Assembly (NCBI GenBank): GCA_963798795.1
Contig: CAWCUZ010000001.1
Location: forward strand, 2,542,001 to 2,606,000
Reading direction: 5' to 3'
DNA: 64,000 nucleotides
DNA from: CAWCUZ01 sp963798795
GTDB taxonomy: Bacteria; Acidobacteriota; Vicinamibacteria; Vicinamibacterales; SCN-69-37
The notes beneath the pieces are model-generated. The model was not told the DNA's origin and did no database searches. It saw only the letters and a program-made list of their open reading frames with translations. Numbering within the stretch: position 1 is the first letter of the stretch; the number at the start of each line of letters is the position of its first letter. Position numbers and translations under genes: made by a program. Shown piece after piece: positions 19,201-27,229 of this stretch.

Positions 19201-19355
19201 TCGCCGGCGGCACCCGCGACTGGGTCACGAGCGTCGGCGCCGGCGCCCGCGTCAACGTGTTCGGCTTCGCCATCGCCGAATTCAACGCCGTCCGCCCGCT
19301 CGACCGTCCCGGCCGCGGCTGGATGTTCGTGTTCAATCTGCGGCCCGGATTCTGA
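16288..19355 (+). CDS. Gluzincin-propeller-Omp85-like outer-membrane fusion (one frameshift)
   Basis: The reconstructed ~1022-residue protein has three parts. After a signal peptide (residues ~10-33) comes a peptidase-MA-like domain with HELVH and, about 20 residues on, WFIEGMAEY (third zinc ligand). Residues ~190-580 are TolB/PD40 beta-propeller repeats (LSPDGKQIAFLSERN, WSPDGKRIAFSAQ, WAPDGGSLLFVTD). The C-terminal ~400 residues form a surface-antigen/Omp85-like barrel (LFLGYSDLVRGYD; ends NLRPGF with terminal Phe). The frame breaks at about 16764-16766, where GGGG seems to have become GGG between HAFQYD and ESLPLWF; adding one G restores everything. TGGAG 8 bases upstream supports the ATG. 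Confidence 0.8.
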
Positions 19356-19368
19356 GCGATCGTGGACC

Positions 19369-19711
19369 GGGCCTGTCCCCGATCGTCAGGGACTGACCCG
19401 TGGTCGGTTCGAAAGGGATTGACGTGGCCGGAAGCGGTACGCTGGCGCGAACAGACGGGCCGGCCGACACGAGGCGCGGGTCTGTCCCCGATCGTCAGGG
19501 ACTGACCCGTGGTCGGTTCGAAGCGGTACGCTGGCGCGAACAGACGGGCCGGCCGACACGAGGCGCGGGTCTGTCCCCGATCGTCAGGGACTGACCCGTG
19601 GTCGGTTCGAAGCGGTACGCTGGCGCGAACAGACGGGCCGGCCGACACGAGGCGCGGGTCTGTCCCCGATCGTCAGGGACTGACCCGTGGTCGGTTCGAA
19701 GCGGTACGCTG
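19369..19711. repeat. 89-bp tandem array carrying palindromic units
   Basis: The core TCTGTCCCCGATCGTCAGGG recurs at 19481, 19570 and 19659 (period 89), with a slightly divergent copy at 19372 offset by 89 plus a 20-base insert. Each core is an imperfect hairpin (GGGTCTGTCCCC facing AGGGACTGACCC). Each unit also contains GGTCGGTTCGAAGCGGTACG, the sequence just upstream of the small gene at 19730, so the unit looks like a duplicated upstream region. The apparent reading frames through the array are by-products of the repeats. This accounts for the 374 bases between flanking genes. Confidence 0.95.
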
Positions 19712-19729
19712 AATCAAGGAGACACCGAC

Positions 19730-19957
19730 ATGACACGCAAGTGGCTCTGGGCGTTCGTGGCGGCCGGTGCGGCGGCGGCCGGCCTCGTGCTGTGGGTCCG
19801 TTCGCGGGCGCCGGAGCCGGTCAGCCCGGTCATTCCGGAAAATGCGGAGCCCGACGCGCCTGCCCACGACGAGGTGAACGAATCCTCGATGGAGTCGTTC
19901 CCGGCCAGCGATCCGCCCGCCTACACGCCGACGACCGCGACCACCACCCGACACTGA
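19730..19957 (+). CDS. Small membrane-anchored protein with SDPPA motif
   Basis: A 75-residue protein with one N-terminal membrane segment (residues ~5-25, LWAFVAAGAAAAGLVLWV) and an acidic tail ending ESSMESFPASDPPAYTPTT. Short proteins with an SFPASDPPAW/Y motif are widespread in bacteria and have no assigned function. AAGGAGA 8 bases before the ATG is a strong ribosome site. It lies directly downstream of the 89-bp array, whose unit repeats its upstream sequence. The 197 bases after it contain GATTG-type low-complexity sequence and nothing I recognise. Confidence 0.75.
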   Translation: MTRKWLWAFVAAGAAAAGLVLWVRSRAPEPVSPVIPENAEPDAPAHDEVNESSMESFPASDPPAYTPTTATTTRH

Positions 19958-20154
19958 CAATCCCCGCCATGGGGATTGGCGGTCGGGTGATTGAGGATTG
20001 ACCGCCGCCCTCGCGCGATGTGGGGGATCGCGCGATTGGACGACGCCGGCCTCGAGCGGGACGGCGTCGTCCGTCAAACGACCACTCTTCAATCAATCAA
20101 TCGGCAGTCAATCCGCCACCTGCCGATCCCGACATCGACAAATGCATCGCTCGA

Positions 20155-20604
20155 TCACGCGGCGCGCGCGCGGCGCGGCGGGTTGACCTGCGCCGCCGCG
20201 GCGCGGCGCCGCGTCGCCAGCCGTGCATCCACCGAATACGCGCCCGCGCCGGTCATGGTGAGCGCCAGGCTCACGACGAGGAGCGTGAGCGGATACTCGA
20301 ATCCGGTCGGCGCGAAGAAGCCCTGCGACAGGTGCACGGTCGCGATCGCGACGGTCATCGAGAACGCGAGCACGAGCCCCGCGGCGCGGGTCGCCAGTCC
20401 GGCGAGCATCGCCAGTCCGCCGCCCAGTTCAGCGGCGGTGATCAGCGCCGCATTGAACGAGGGGAATGGAAAGCCGAGGCCGGTCAGCATGGCGGTGACG
20501 CCGTCGTGCCCGTAGACGGCGAGCTTCTGCCATCCGTGCATGACGAACACGATGCCGAGTCCGAGCCGCAAGAGCAGCAGTGCGCGATGAGTCGAGCGGG
20601 TCAT
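20155..20604 (-). CDS. DoxX family membrane protein
   Basis: A 149-residue, four-helix membrane protein. The DoxX signature is clear: RLGLGIVFVMHGWQKL near the N-terminus, AELGGGLAMLAGLATRAAGL in the middle and FEYPLTLLVVSLALTMTGAG towards the end. Relatives are linked to quinone/thiol redox or membrane stress, but no activity is established for this one. AAGGAG 8 bases before the ATG at 20604 decides the start over an upstream in-frame ATG at 20622. A TCGTTACAACGA site upstream matches the one in the MarR promoter, so MarR probably controls it. Confidence 0.9.
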   Translation of the reverse strand: MTRSTHRALLLLRLGLGIVFVMHGWQKLAVYGHDGVTAMLTGLGFPFPSFNAALITAAELGGGLAMLAGLATRAAGLVLAFSMTVAIATVHLSQGFFAPTGFEYPLTLLVVSLALTMTGAGAYSVDARLATRRRAAAAQVNPPRRARAA

Positions 20605-20640
20605 GATGGTTGCTCCTTCCAAGTAACGTAAGTACGACTG

Positions 20641-20652
20641 TCGTTACAACGA
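20641..20652. promoter_or_regulatory. Putative MarR operator upstream of doxX
   Basis: The site TCGTTACAACGA is a perfect 5-2-5 inverted repeat located 37-48 bases upstream of the DoxX start. The same 12-mer occurs inside the MarR promoter at 21177-21188, and the identity extends to CGTTACAACGAAT. Confidence 0.75.
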
Positions 20653-20673
20653 ATATAAGGGACACGAAATCCT

Positions 20674-21162
20674 TCACGGCCCGCGGCGCCGTGCCTCCTG
20701 CAGCAGCCGCGTCAGGTCCGCGAGCTGACGTTCGCCGAGGTGACCGAACTGTTGCTCGTGCAGCGCGTCGATCGGCCCGTCCAGGTCCGCGAGCAGCGCG
20801 AGCCCGCTGTCGGCGATCTGCGTGCGCACGACCCGGCGATCGTCTGCTGCCCGCGCGCGCTGGATCAGTCCGCGCCGCTCGAGCCGATCGAGCAGCCGTG
20901 TGACGTCCGGATCGTGCCGGACGAGCCGGCCGCCGACCTCTCCGCACGTCAGGCCGCGCGGCCCGGCGCCGCGCAGCACCCGGAGCACGTTGTACTGCGG
21001 CGCCGACAGGTCGACCGTCTTCAACAGTTCCGCGACTTCCCGCTGCAGCCCTTCGCTCAATTGCAGCAGCTCCGCGTACGCCCCGAACTGGGCCCGGGTC
21101 CGGGCGTTGCGGACGTGCGCGCCGCCCGGCGCGCCCGCCCGTCCTGTTCGTTTCACGGCCAC
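20674..21162 (-). CDS. MarR-family transcriptional regulator
   Basis: A 162-residue winged-helix regulator. The core reads SAPQYNVLRVLRGAG (helix 2), GEVGGRLVRHDPDVTRLLDR (recognition helix) and RRGLIQRARAADDRRVVRTQI (wing with the typical DDRR). The open frame extends back to a TTG at 21198, but that TTG is the first base of a consensus -35 box, so I place the start at GTG 21162 (or GTG 21156). The transcript is then leaderless or nearly so. It probably represses itself and DoxX through TCGTTACAACGA. The inducer is unknown, though MarR-DoxX pairs often sense phenolics or oxidants. Confidence 0.88.
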   Translation of the reverse strand: MAVKRTGRAGAPGGAHVRNARTRAQFGAYAELLQLSEGLQREVAELLKTVDLSAPQYNVLRVLRGAGPRGLTCGEVGGRLVRHDPDVTRLLDRLERRGLIQRARAADDRRVVRTQIADSGLALLADLDGPIDALHEQQFGHLGERQLADLTRLLQEARRRGP

Positions 21163-21169
21163 ATCGGAG

Positions 21170-21198
21170 ATGATACTCGTTACAACGAATGTTGTCAA
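21170..21198 (-). promoter_or_regulatory. marR promoter with overlapping operator
   Basis: On the minus strand TTGACA (21198-21193) and TATCAT (21175-21170) are separated by exactly 17 bases. The spacer contains TCGTTGTAACGA, the palindrome also found upstream of DoxX. Transcription would start about 21163, at or next to the GTG codon. Confidence 0.8.
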
Positions 21199-21206
21199 TA
21201 CGGATT

Positions 21207-21270
21207 CAGACCAGGGTCAAACCAGGGTCAAACCAGGGTCAGACCAGGGTCAGACCAGGGTCAGACCAGG
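21207..21270. repeat. 11-bp tandem repeat, about six copies
   Basis: Direct repeats of CAGACCAGGGT (with CAAACCAGGGT variants) run head to tail between the marR promoter and the gene at 21323. There are no spacers, so it is not CRISPR-like. Confidence 0.95.
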
Positions 21271-21322
21271 TCGCACCCCAATCGATGCTCGACACGCTCA
21301 TGCCGCCGTCTGACAATGCTCA

Positions 21323-21772
21323 GTGATGCCGTTGCTGGCGCCGCTCCTCGCTCTTGCTGTCGTGACGCAGACCGCCGGTCCGGCGAAGGCCGTTCTGCAC
21401 TACGACGTCGTCAGCGAGGACATCGCCGGGAATCGCGGCGACCTGGCTCTCGATGTCGCGTCGGGACCGACCACCGCGGTCGTCTGGGAGCAGTCGTGCG
21501 AGATTGCCGCCGCCGCCCGCTCCTCGGCGCCCGACTCCGCCGAACAGGCGTGGACCTTCCGTCTGGAACTGGCCAGCAACGATGCGGGCCTGCAGGTCGT
21601 GCGCGTGCGCGCGATTCACGGCTCCGCCAGCGCGCCCCCGAATCCGCGCGACGAGCAGACCGCCGATGTTCCGCTCGACGGCACTCGCCCGATGCTGGTC
21701 ACCGGATTCAGCGCGAACACCGACTGCCGGTACAGCCGCATCAACCTCTCGGTGAACGTACGCAGAAAGTGA
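21323..21772 (+). CDS. Hypothetical exported protein
   Basis: A 149-residue protein with a short signal peptide (PLLAPLLALAVVTQTAGPAKA). A beta-rich domain follows (AVLHYDVVSEDIAGNRGDLA, WTFRLELASNDAGLQVVRVR) with two cysteines (EQSCEI and TDCRYSR) that could form a disulfide. I recognise no family. The start is GTG 21323 or ATG 21326. The 11-bp repeat tract lies just upstream and a hairpin (21795-21814) just downstream. Probably periplasmic. Confidence 0.6.
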   Translation: MMPLLAPLLALAVVTQTAGPAKAVLHYDVVSEDIAGNRGDLALDVASGPTTAVVWEQSCEIAAAARSSAPDSAEQAWTFRLELASNDAGLQVVRVRAIHGSASAPPNPRDEQTADVPLDGTRPMLVTGFSANTDCRYSRINLSVNVRRK

Positions 21773-21794
21773 GGCACGAGAGGGCGGACGTGGA

Positions 21795-21859
21795 CGGCGG
21801 CCTTCAGGCCGCCGCACCGGGGATCGCCGTGTCCGGACCGCAGGGCTGAAGTCCTGCGG
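21795..21859. repeat. Two GC-rich hairpins downstream of the exported protein gene
   Basis: The first hairpin pairs CGGCGGCCT with AGGCCGCCG (21795-21814, 2-base loop). The second pairs CCGCAGG with CCTGCGG around GGCTGAAGT (21838-21859). They lack T-runs, so I treat them as REP-like repeats between convergent genes, though they could help termination. Confidence 0.7.
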
Positions 21860-21879
21860 CTACGTCATCCGCCCGGCGG

Positions 21880-23591
21880 CTACGTCCGGCCAGTCGCGCT
21901 CACCGCCAGACCCACCACCGTCACCGCCACCGCGCCGACGACGTTGTACCAGAGGTACGAGATGCCGCTCGTGGCCGGAACAGGTTCGCGACGAGCGCGA
22001 CGCGAGCCGATCCCCGCGATCAGGCCCGACGAACGCGCCCATGCCCGTTCGCGCGCCGGAAGCCGAGCGCCAGGATGAAGACGCCGAGCAGCGACCCGTA
22101 GAAGAACGACCCGAACTTGTTGACGACCTCGATGAGCGAGCCGAGCTCGCGCCGCGTACAGCGCCACGATGCACGCGAAGCAGGCCCCAGAGTCCCGTGG
22201 CCACTTCGACACGCGCAGATAGTGCGCGTCGGGCGCCTCGGGCCGGAGGTGCCGGCGGTAGATGTCGATGACGCTCGCCGTCGCCAGCGCGTTCAGCTCC
22301 GCGGCGATGCTCGACATGGCGGCCGCAAAGATCGCCGCGATCATCAGGCCGACGAGGCCGATCGGCAGGTGGTGGATGACGAAGGTCGGGAAGACGTAGT
22401 TGACGTCCGTGAACGTGTCGTCGCCGGACACGTCTTTGACGAGCGTCGACGGCGCGCGCGCGCACGTCGCGCACGTCCTCGTCGGCCGCGACGAACGCCT
22501 GGCGCGCGGCGGCGGTCTGGCGTCGCCGGCCTCGCCGGCCTCCGCCTGCGTCAGCGCCTCGGCGGCGCGCCCGGCGTGCATCGAATGCGCCGGCGAACTC
22601 CGCCTCGAGTGCCTGGTACTCGCCCGCGCGCGGGCTGTCGCGCACCTGCGTCGGCGTGCGCCTCGTTGAAGAGCATCGGCGGCCGCGTGGAACAGGAAGA
22701 ACACGAACACGAGCACGCCGGTCAGCAGGATCAGCGCCTGCAGCGGGATCTTGACGAACGCGCTCATCAGCAGCGAGCCGCCGGCCCTCGTCGACGGACC
22801 TGCGCCGTCAGATACCGCTGCACCTGGCTCTGATCGCACCCGAAGTACGACAGCGCCAGGAACAGCCCGCCGATCAGGCCCGACCAGAACGTGTACGTCT
22901 CGTTGAGGTCGAAGGGAAGTCGAGCGCCTGCATCTTGCCCACCGCGCCGGCCACATGAAGCGCCGCACTCGAGGCCCACGCCGCGCGGGCAGCCCGAGGA
23001 TGAGCACGTCACCACGGCCGCGCGACGCCGACCGAGGATGAGGACCATCTGCTTGACGTCGGTCCAGGTCACCGCCTGCACGCCGCCGAACATCGTGTAG
23101 AGCGACCGTGGGCACGCCAATCGCCAGTACGGTGATCGTCAGGTTCCACCCGAGCACGATCGACAGAATCACCGCCGGCGCCGCGATGATCACGCCGCAC
23201 GACAGGCCGCGCTGACAGCAGGAACAGCATCGCCGCCAGCGTTCGCGTCTTCGCGTCGAACCGCCGCTCGAGATACTCGTACGCCGTGTAGACCTTCGCG
23301 CGGTAGAAGAAGGGCACGAGCCGTGACCGACAGGATGATCATCGCGATCGGCAGGCCGAAGTAGAACTGCACGAAGCGCATGCCGTCGGCGTAGCCCTGG
23401 CCCGTGGTGCCGACCAGCGTGATGGCGCTGAGCTGCGTCGCCATCACCGACAGCCCGACGGCCCACCACGGCAGGCTGCGGTTGGCGAGGAAGTAGCCCT
23501 CGATTTCGTGCGTGCGCCGGCTCAGCCGGAGGCCGTCCCAGACGACCCAAGCGAGATAGGCGCCGACGATGGCCCAGTCGATCCAATGCAT
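21880..23591 (-). CDS. Sodium/solute symporter (SSS family), reading frame broken many times
   Basis: The N-terminus is intact and typical of the SSS fold: [59 protein letters not shown]. Later pieces ([53 protein letters not shown], the ending [20 protein letters not shown]) match the same protein but lie in changing frames, with roughly ten single-base breaks. The whole-gene length is normal. As written it cannot encode a full product. The breaks may be assembly errors or real decay. The solute is unknown. It shares a divergent promoter region with coxA. Confidence 0.75.
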
Positions 23592-23593
23592 GG

Positions 23594-23733
23594 CTCAGGC
23601 GAACGACCGGCCGAGCCAGTAGAGCGCCGCAATCACGACCGCTTCGACGACGAGGACCAGCGCGAAAATCCGCGGCCAGTTGCGCCCGGCGGGCTCGCCG
23701 CCGGACGGAATCGACCGGGCTCCTGAGCGGACA
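23594..23733 (-). CDS. Small single-helix membrane protein (frame broken)
   Basis: The ATG at 23731-23733 starts [13 protein letters not shown]. After one base shift the reading continues [30 protein letters not shown] to a TGA immediately before the symporter start. The reconstructed product has about 46 residues with one membrane helix. Its tight spacing to the symporter suggests co-translation, perhaps as an accessory peptide. I recognise no family. Confidence 0.5.
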
Positions 23734-23763
23734 TGACCGGCAGTATAGAATCAGCCCCGGCCG

Positions 23764-25452
23764 ATGCGCATCTTTTCGACGGATCACAAGGTCATCGGGC
23801 TGCAGTACCTCGTTCACGAGCCTGACCTTTCTCCTGCTCGGCTTCCTGCTCGTCGTCCTCATCCGGTGGCAGCTCGCGTGGTTCGCGCAGCCGATTCCGC
23901 TGCTGCACGGCCTGTTCGGCGACGCGGGCGCGCCGGGCGGCATCATGCTGCCGGAGTTCTACACGCAGCTCGGCGCGATGCACGGCACCATCATGGTGTT
24001 CCTGGCCGTCGTGCCGCTCGCCGTCGGCGCGTTCGGCAACTACCTCGTGCCGCTGATGATCGGCGCGCCGGACATGGCGTTCCCGCGCCTCAATGCGCTG
24101 AGCTACTGGCTGTACCTCGCGGCGGGCGTGATCATGCTGGCCGGCTTTTTCCTGCCGGGCGGCGCGGCACAGTCGGGCTGGACGTCGTATCCGCCGCTCG
24201 CCGACGTGGCCACCGCCGGCCAGACCGCGTGGCTCGTCGGCATGCTCGTGCTGATCGGCTCGTCGCTCGTCGGCGCGATCAATATGATCGTGACGATCCT
24301 CCAGCTTCGCGCGCCCGGCCTGACGATGATGCGGCTGCCCTTCTTCGTGTGGGCGCAGCTCGTCACCGCGTTCCTGCTCCTGCTCGCGTTTCCGCCGCTG
24401 CAGGGCGCGGCGGTGCTGCAGCTCATGGACCGGCTCGCGGGCACGAGCTTCTTTCTGCCGAGCGGCCTCGTCTTCACCGACCAGCCGCTCGCCGTGAGCG
24501 GCGGCGGCAGTCCCATCCTCTGGCAGCACCTCTTCTGGTTCCTCGCGCATCCGGAGGTCTACGTCCTCATCCTTCCCGCCTTCGGCATCGTGGCCGAGGT
24601 GATCGCCAACGCCACGCGCAAGCCGCTCTGGGGCTACCGCGCGATGGTCGGCGTCGGCGCTCTTCATGGGCTTCATGTCGTTCCTCGTCTGGGCGCACCA
24701 CATGTTCCTCACCGGCATGGGCCCGACGATGAGCGCGTTCTTCCAGGTGACGACGATGATCATCTCGATCCCGTCGGTCGTCATCCTGTCGTCGCTGCTG
24801 CTGTCGCTGTACGGCGGGTCGATCCGGTTCACGGTGCCGGCGCTCTTCGCGCTGGCGTTCCTGCCGATGTTCGGCATCGGCGGGCTGACGGGCCTGCCGC
24901 TCGGCCTGGCCGCGTCCGACATTCCGCTGCACGATACGTACTACGTCATCGGCCACTTCCACTACGTCGTCGCGCCGGGCACGCTCTTCGCGCTGTTCGC
25001 CGGCATCTATTACTGGTTCCCGAAAGTCGACCGGGCGGCAGGATGAACGACACGCTCGGCCGCATCCACTTCTGGGGATCGCTCGTCGGCGATGAACGCG
25101 ATCTTCCTGCCGATGTTCCTCCAGGGCCTCGCGGGATTGAACCGGCGGCTCTACGACGGCGGCCGCACGTATCAGCAGTTCGCCGGCTTCCAGGGCACGT
25201 TCACGCTGCAGGCCTGGGCCGCCGTCGTGCTCGGCGTCTTTCAGCTCTTCTTCATCGTCAATCTGTTCTGGAGCCTGGCGCGCGGCCGGCGCGTCAGCGA
25301 CAACCCGTGGGAGGCGACGACGCTCGAGTGGGCGACGACGTCGCCGCCGCCGCACGCAGAACTTCCCGGCGATCGCCGAGGTGCGGCGCGGCCCGTACGA
25401 CTACAGCCCGCCCGGCACGGCCGCCGACTTCGTGCCGCAGAACCAGCCATGA
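23764..25452 (+). CDS. coxA: Cytochrome c oxidase subunit I (heme-copper oxidase), frame broken
   Basis: This is the catalytic subunit of an aa3-type terminal oxidase in the inner membrane. It starts MRIFSTDHKVIGLQY. Heme and copper ligands are visible: His in GAMHGTIMVF, the cross-linked His-Tyr in HPEVYVLILPAFG, the CuB pair in WAHHMFLTGMG and the heme histidines in GHFHYVVAPG. Frame breaks, each an extra base, lie at about 23825, 24660, 25033, 25085 and 25365, and removing them gives a continuous ~560-residue protein. The stop overlaps the coxC start (ATGA at 25449-25452). The 30-base gap to the divergent gene cluster must hold its promoter. Confidence 0.88.
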
Positions 25453-26015
25453 TTCCCTACACGCTCGAGCGGCGGGCCGACACCGGCGTGACGAACGTCA
25501 CGATGGGGATCTGGCTGTTCCTGGCGTCGGAGGTGATGCTGTTCGGCGCGCTGTTCTCGGCGTACGCGCTGCTGCGCACGGCCGCGCCGGCCTGGCCGCA
25601 CGGGCGCGAGCTGCTGAATCTCGTTCTTGGCGCCACGAACACGGCCGTGCTGTTCGCGATGACTTTGACGGTCTGGACGGCGCGCCGCATGCCGCCGCCG
25701 CGCGCCGCGCGGCGGCTTGCCGTCGGCTGCGCGCTGGCGATCGTCTTCCTGGCCGTCAAGGGACTCGAGTACCGCGGCGAGCTCGCCGCCGGCCTGTGGC
25801 CGTCGTCGAACACGTTCATGGCGATGTACTTCACGCTGACCGGCCTGCACGCCGTTCACGTCGCCGGCGGCGTCATCGCCAACGTGTGGATCATGTCGGG
25901 CGCCCGGCGCGTGGCCGGGCCGCTGACCGCCGGACGCGTGCGCGCGGTGACGCTGTACTGGGCTTTCGTCGAAATCGTGTGGCTGGCGCTGTTCGCGACG
26001 CTCTATCTGTCATGA
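25449..26015 (+). CDS. coxC: Cytochrome c oxidase subunit III
   Basis: A 188-residue membrane protein of the short subunit III type. It has five hydrophobic segments, the opening TNVTMGIWLFLASEVMLFGA and the family signature YFTLTGLHAVHVAGGV followed by LYWAFVEIVWLALF. Unlike its neighbours it is in one frame. The start overlaps the coxA stop and its own stop overlaps the next start (ATGA at 26012-26015). It stabilises the oxidase and may help proton uptake. Confidence 0.92.
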   Translation: MIPYTLERRADTGVTNVTMGIWLFLASEVMLFGALFSAYALLRTAAPAWPHGRELLNLVLGATNTAVLFAMTLTVWTARRMPPPRAARRLAVGCALAIVFLAVKGLEYRGELAAGLWPSSNTFMAMYFTLTGLHAVHVAGGVIANVWIMSGARRVAGPLTAGRVRAVTLYWAFVEIVWLALFATLYLS

Positions 26016-26380
26016 CACGCCGGACACCATCGCGTGGCGATCGCATCGACCGAGGCGCGGGTCAGCCCCTGAAGTTCGGGGACAGACCCGGGCCCATTTC
26101 AGCCGGCTCGGCCATCGCGACAAGCGTGGTCTGGCTGGTATCTGGTGCTGTGCTTGGAGCGTGTCCGATCTGTTTTCAGGTCGAGCAGGGGCCGGTGACG
26201 GATGGCGTGCGGACGGCGGTTATCGTGCTCGTGGCGGTGACGACGGGGGTGCTGACGGGGTTCGGGGCGTTCATCGTGCGGTTCGTGAGGCGGGCGCGCG
26301 CCGTGGAGGCCGCTCGTACGGGGGCAGCGGCGCCTGTCGCGGGCGACCACGCGCTGCCGGTTGAAGGACAGCCGGCATGA
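26012..26380 (+). CDS. Small oxidase-cluster membrane protein containing a palindromic insert
   Basis: A 122-residue protein with two membrane segments (AIATSVVWLVSGAVLGA and TAVIVLVAVTTGVLTGFGAFIV) and a CPIC motif between them. Small proteins with CP(V/I)CF at this place occur in oxidase clusters, and their role is unknown. The N-terminal ~25 residues are encoded by a palindromic repeat (26059-26089), so the native start may have been displaced. The stop overlaps coxB (ATGA at 26377-26380). Confidence 0.6.
   Translation: MTRRTPSRGDRIDRGAGQPLKFGDRPGPISAGSAIATSVVWLVSGAVLGACPICFQVEQGPVTDGVRTAVIVLVAVTTGVLTGFGAFIVRFVRRARAVEAARTGAAAPVAGDHALPVEGQPA
26059..26089. repeat. Palindromic GGGTC...GACCC element inside the small oxidase-cluster gene
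   Basis: An imperfect hairpin with arms GGGTCAGCCCCT and GGGGACAGACCC around GAAGTTC. The right arm is the same motif as in the 19.4-19.7 kb array. It lies in frame near the 5' end of the gene at 26012. Confidence 0.8.
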
Positions 26381-27120
26381 GGAGCCTGCTGCCGCCCGCG
26401 GCGTCGGCGCATTCGGCCGAGATCGACCTCGTCCTCACGCTCGTGCACGGGCTCATCGTCGTGCTGTTCGTGGGATGGGCGCTGTACTTCACGTGGGTAC
26501 TGCTGCGGTTCCGGCGGTCGCGCCAGCCGCGCGCGAATCCCGACGGCGCGCGCGGGCGGTTCGCGTTCTTCGTCGAGGTGGCGGTCGTCGTCGCCGAGGG
26601 CGTGCTGCTCATCGGGTTCGGCCTGCCGCTCTGGTTCAATCGCATCGCCGCGCGGCCGGAGCAGCCCGGCGCCGTGGCGATTCGGGTCGTCGCCGAGCAG
26701 TTCGCCTGGAACGTGCACTACCCTGGAGCCGACGGCGAGTTCGGCGAGTCGAAGATCGAGCTGGTCTCGCCGACGAATCCCATCGGCCTCGACCGCGCCT
26801 CGCCGCATGGCGCCGACGACATCGTCGAAGTGGGCATCATGCACCTGCCCGTGAACCGGCCGGTCGCGATCCAGCTTTCGAGCAAGGACGTGATCCACAG
26901 CTTCGGCGTCCCGGCGATGCGCGTGAAGCAGGACGCGATTCCCGGCCTCTTCTCGCCGGTGTGGTTCACGCCGACGAAGGCCGGCCAGTACGACATCGTG
27001 TGCTCGCAGCTCTGCGGCCTCGGCCACTACCGGATGCGCGGCGTCATGACGGTCGAGTCGGAGGAATCGTTCAGGAAGTTCCTGGCGGACGAGGCGGCGG
27101 TGCAGGTCGCGCGGGAGTGA
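26377..27120 (+). CDS. coxB: Cytochrome c oxidase subunit II (CuA)
   Basis: A 247-residue membrane-anchored CuA protein. Two N-terminal helices (IDLVLTLVHGLIVVLFVGWA and VVVAEGVLLIGFGLPLWF) precede a cupredoxin domain with the electron-entry region QFAWNVHYPG and the CuA site: His in KDVIHSFGVP, then CSQLCGLGHYRM (Cys-x3-Cys-x3-His-x2-Met). It accepts electrons from cytochrome c and passes them to subunit I. Copies of its last ~30-60 bases appear at 29287 and 38179. Confidence 0.95.
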   Translation: MRSLLPPAASAHSAEIDLVLTLVHGLIVVLFVGWALYFTWVLLRFRRSRQPRANPDGARGRFAFFVEVAVVVAEGVLLIGFGLPLWFNRIAARPEQPGAVAIRVVAEQFAWNVHYPGADGEFGESKIELVSPTNPIGLDRASPHGADDIVEVGIMHLPVNRPVAIQLSSKDVIHSFGVPAMRVKQDAIPGLFSPVWFTPTKAGQYDIVCSQLCGLGHYRMRGVMTVESEESFRKFLADEAAVQVARE

Positions 27121-27205
27121 ATCGCGCATTGAGGATCTGGCGATCTGGCGATTGAGGATTGATTGGAGATTGGGTGATTGGTGATTGGTGATTGGTGATT
27201 GGCGC
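27121..27205. repeat. GATTG-rich low-complexity repeat after coxB
   Basis: Short direct repeats (GGCGATCTGGCGATTGAGG, then GGTGATTGGTGATTG several times) follow the coxB stop. A near-identical copy including the coxB tail is at 38179-38260 and a divergent one at 29287-29398. Confidence 0.9.
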
Positions 27206-27229
27206 GACAGAGTCTTGCCACTGGGCGCG

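Noticed and set aside
19400..19700. Repeated small frames (VGSKRYAGANRRAGRHEARV) in the 89-bp array
   Set aside because: They are the repeat unit translated. There is no ribosome site, and the sequence follows the DNA period exactly.
21163..21198. TTG start of MarR at 21198
   Set aside because: TTGACA there is a perfect -35 box with a -10 box 17 bases on, so the region is promoter. GTG 21162 or 21156 is preferred.
21207..21270. Possible CRISPR array
   Set aside because: Units are 11 bases, directly adjacent, without spacers, and no cas gene is present.
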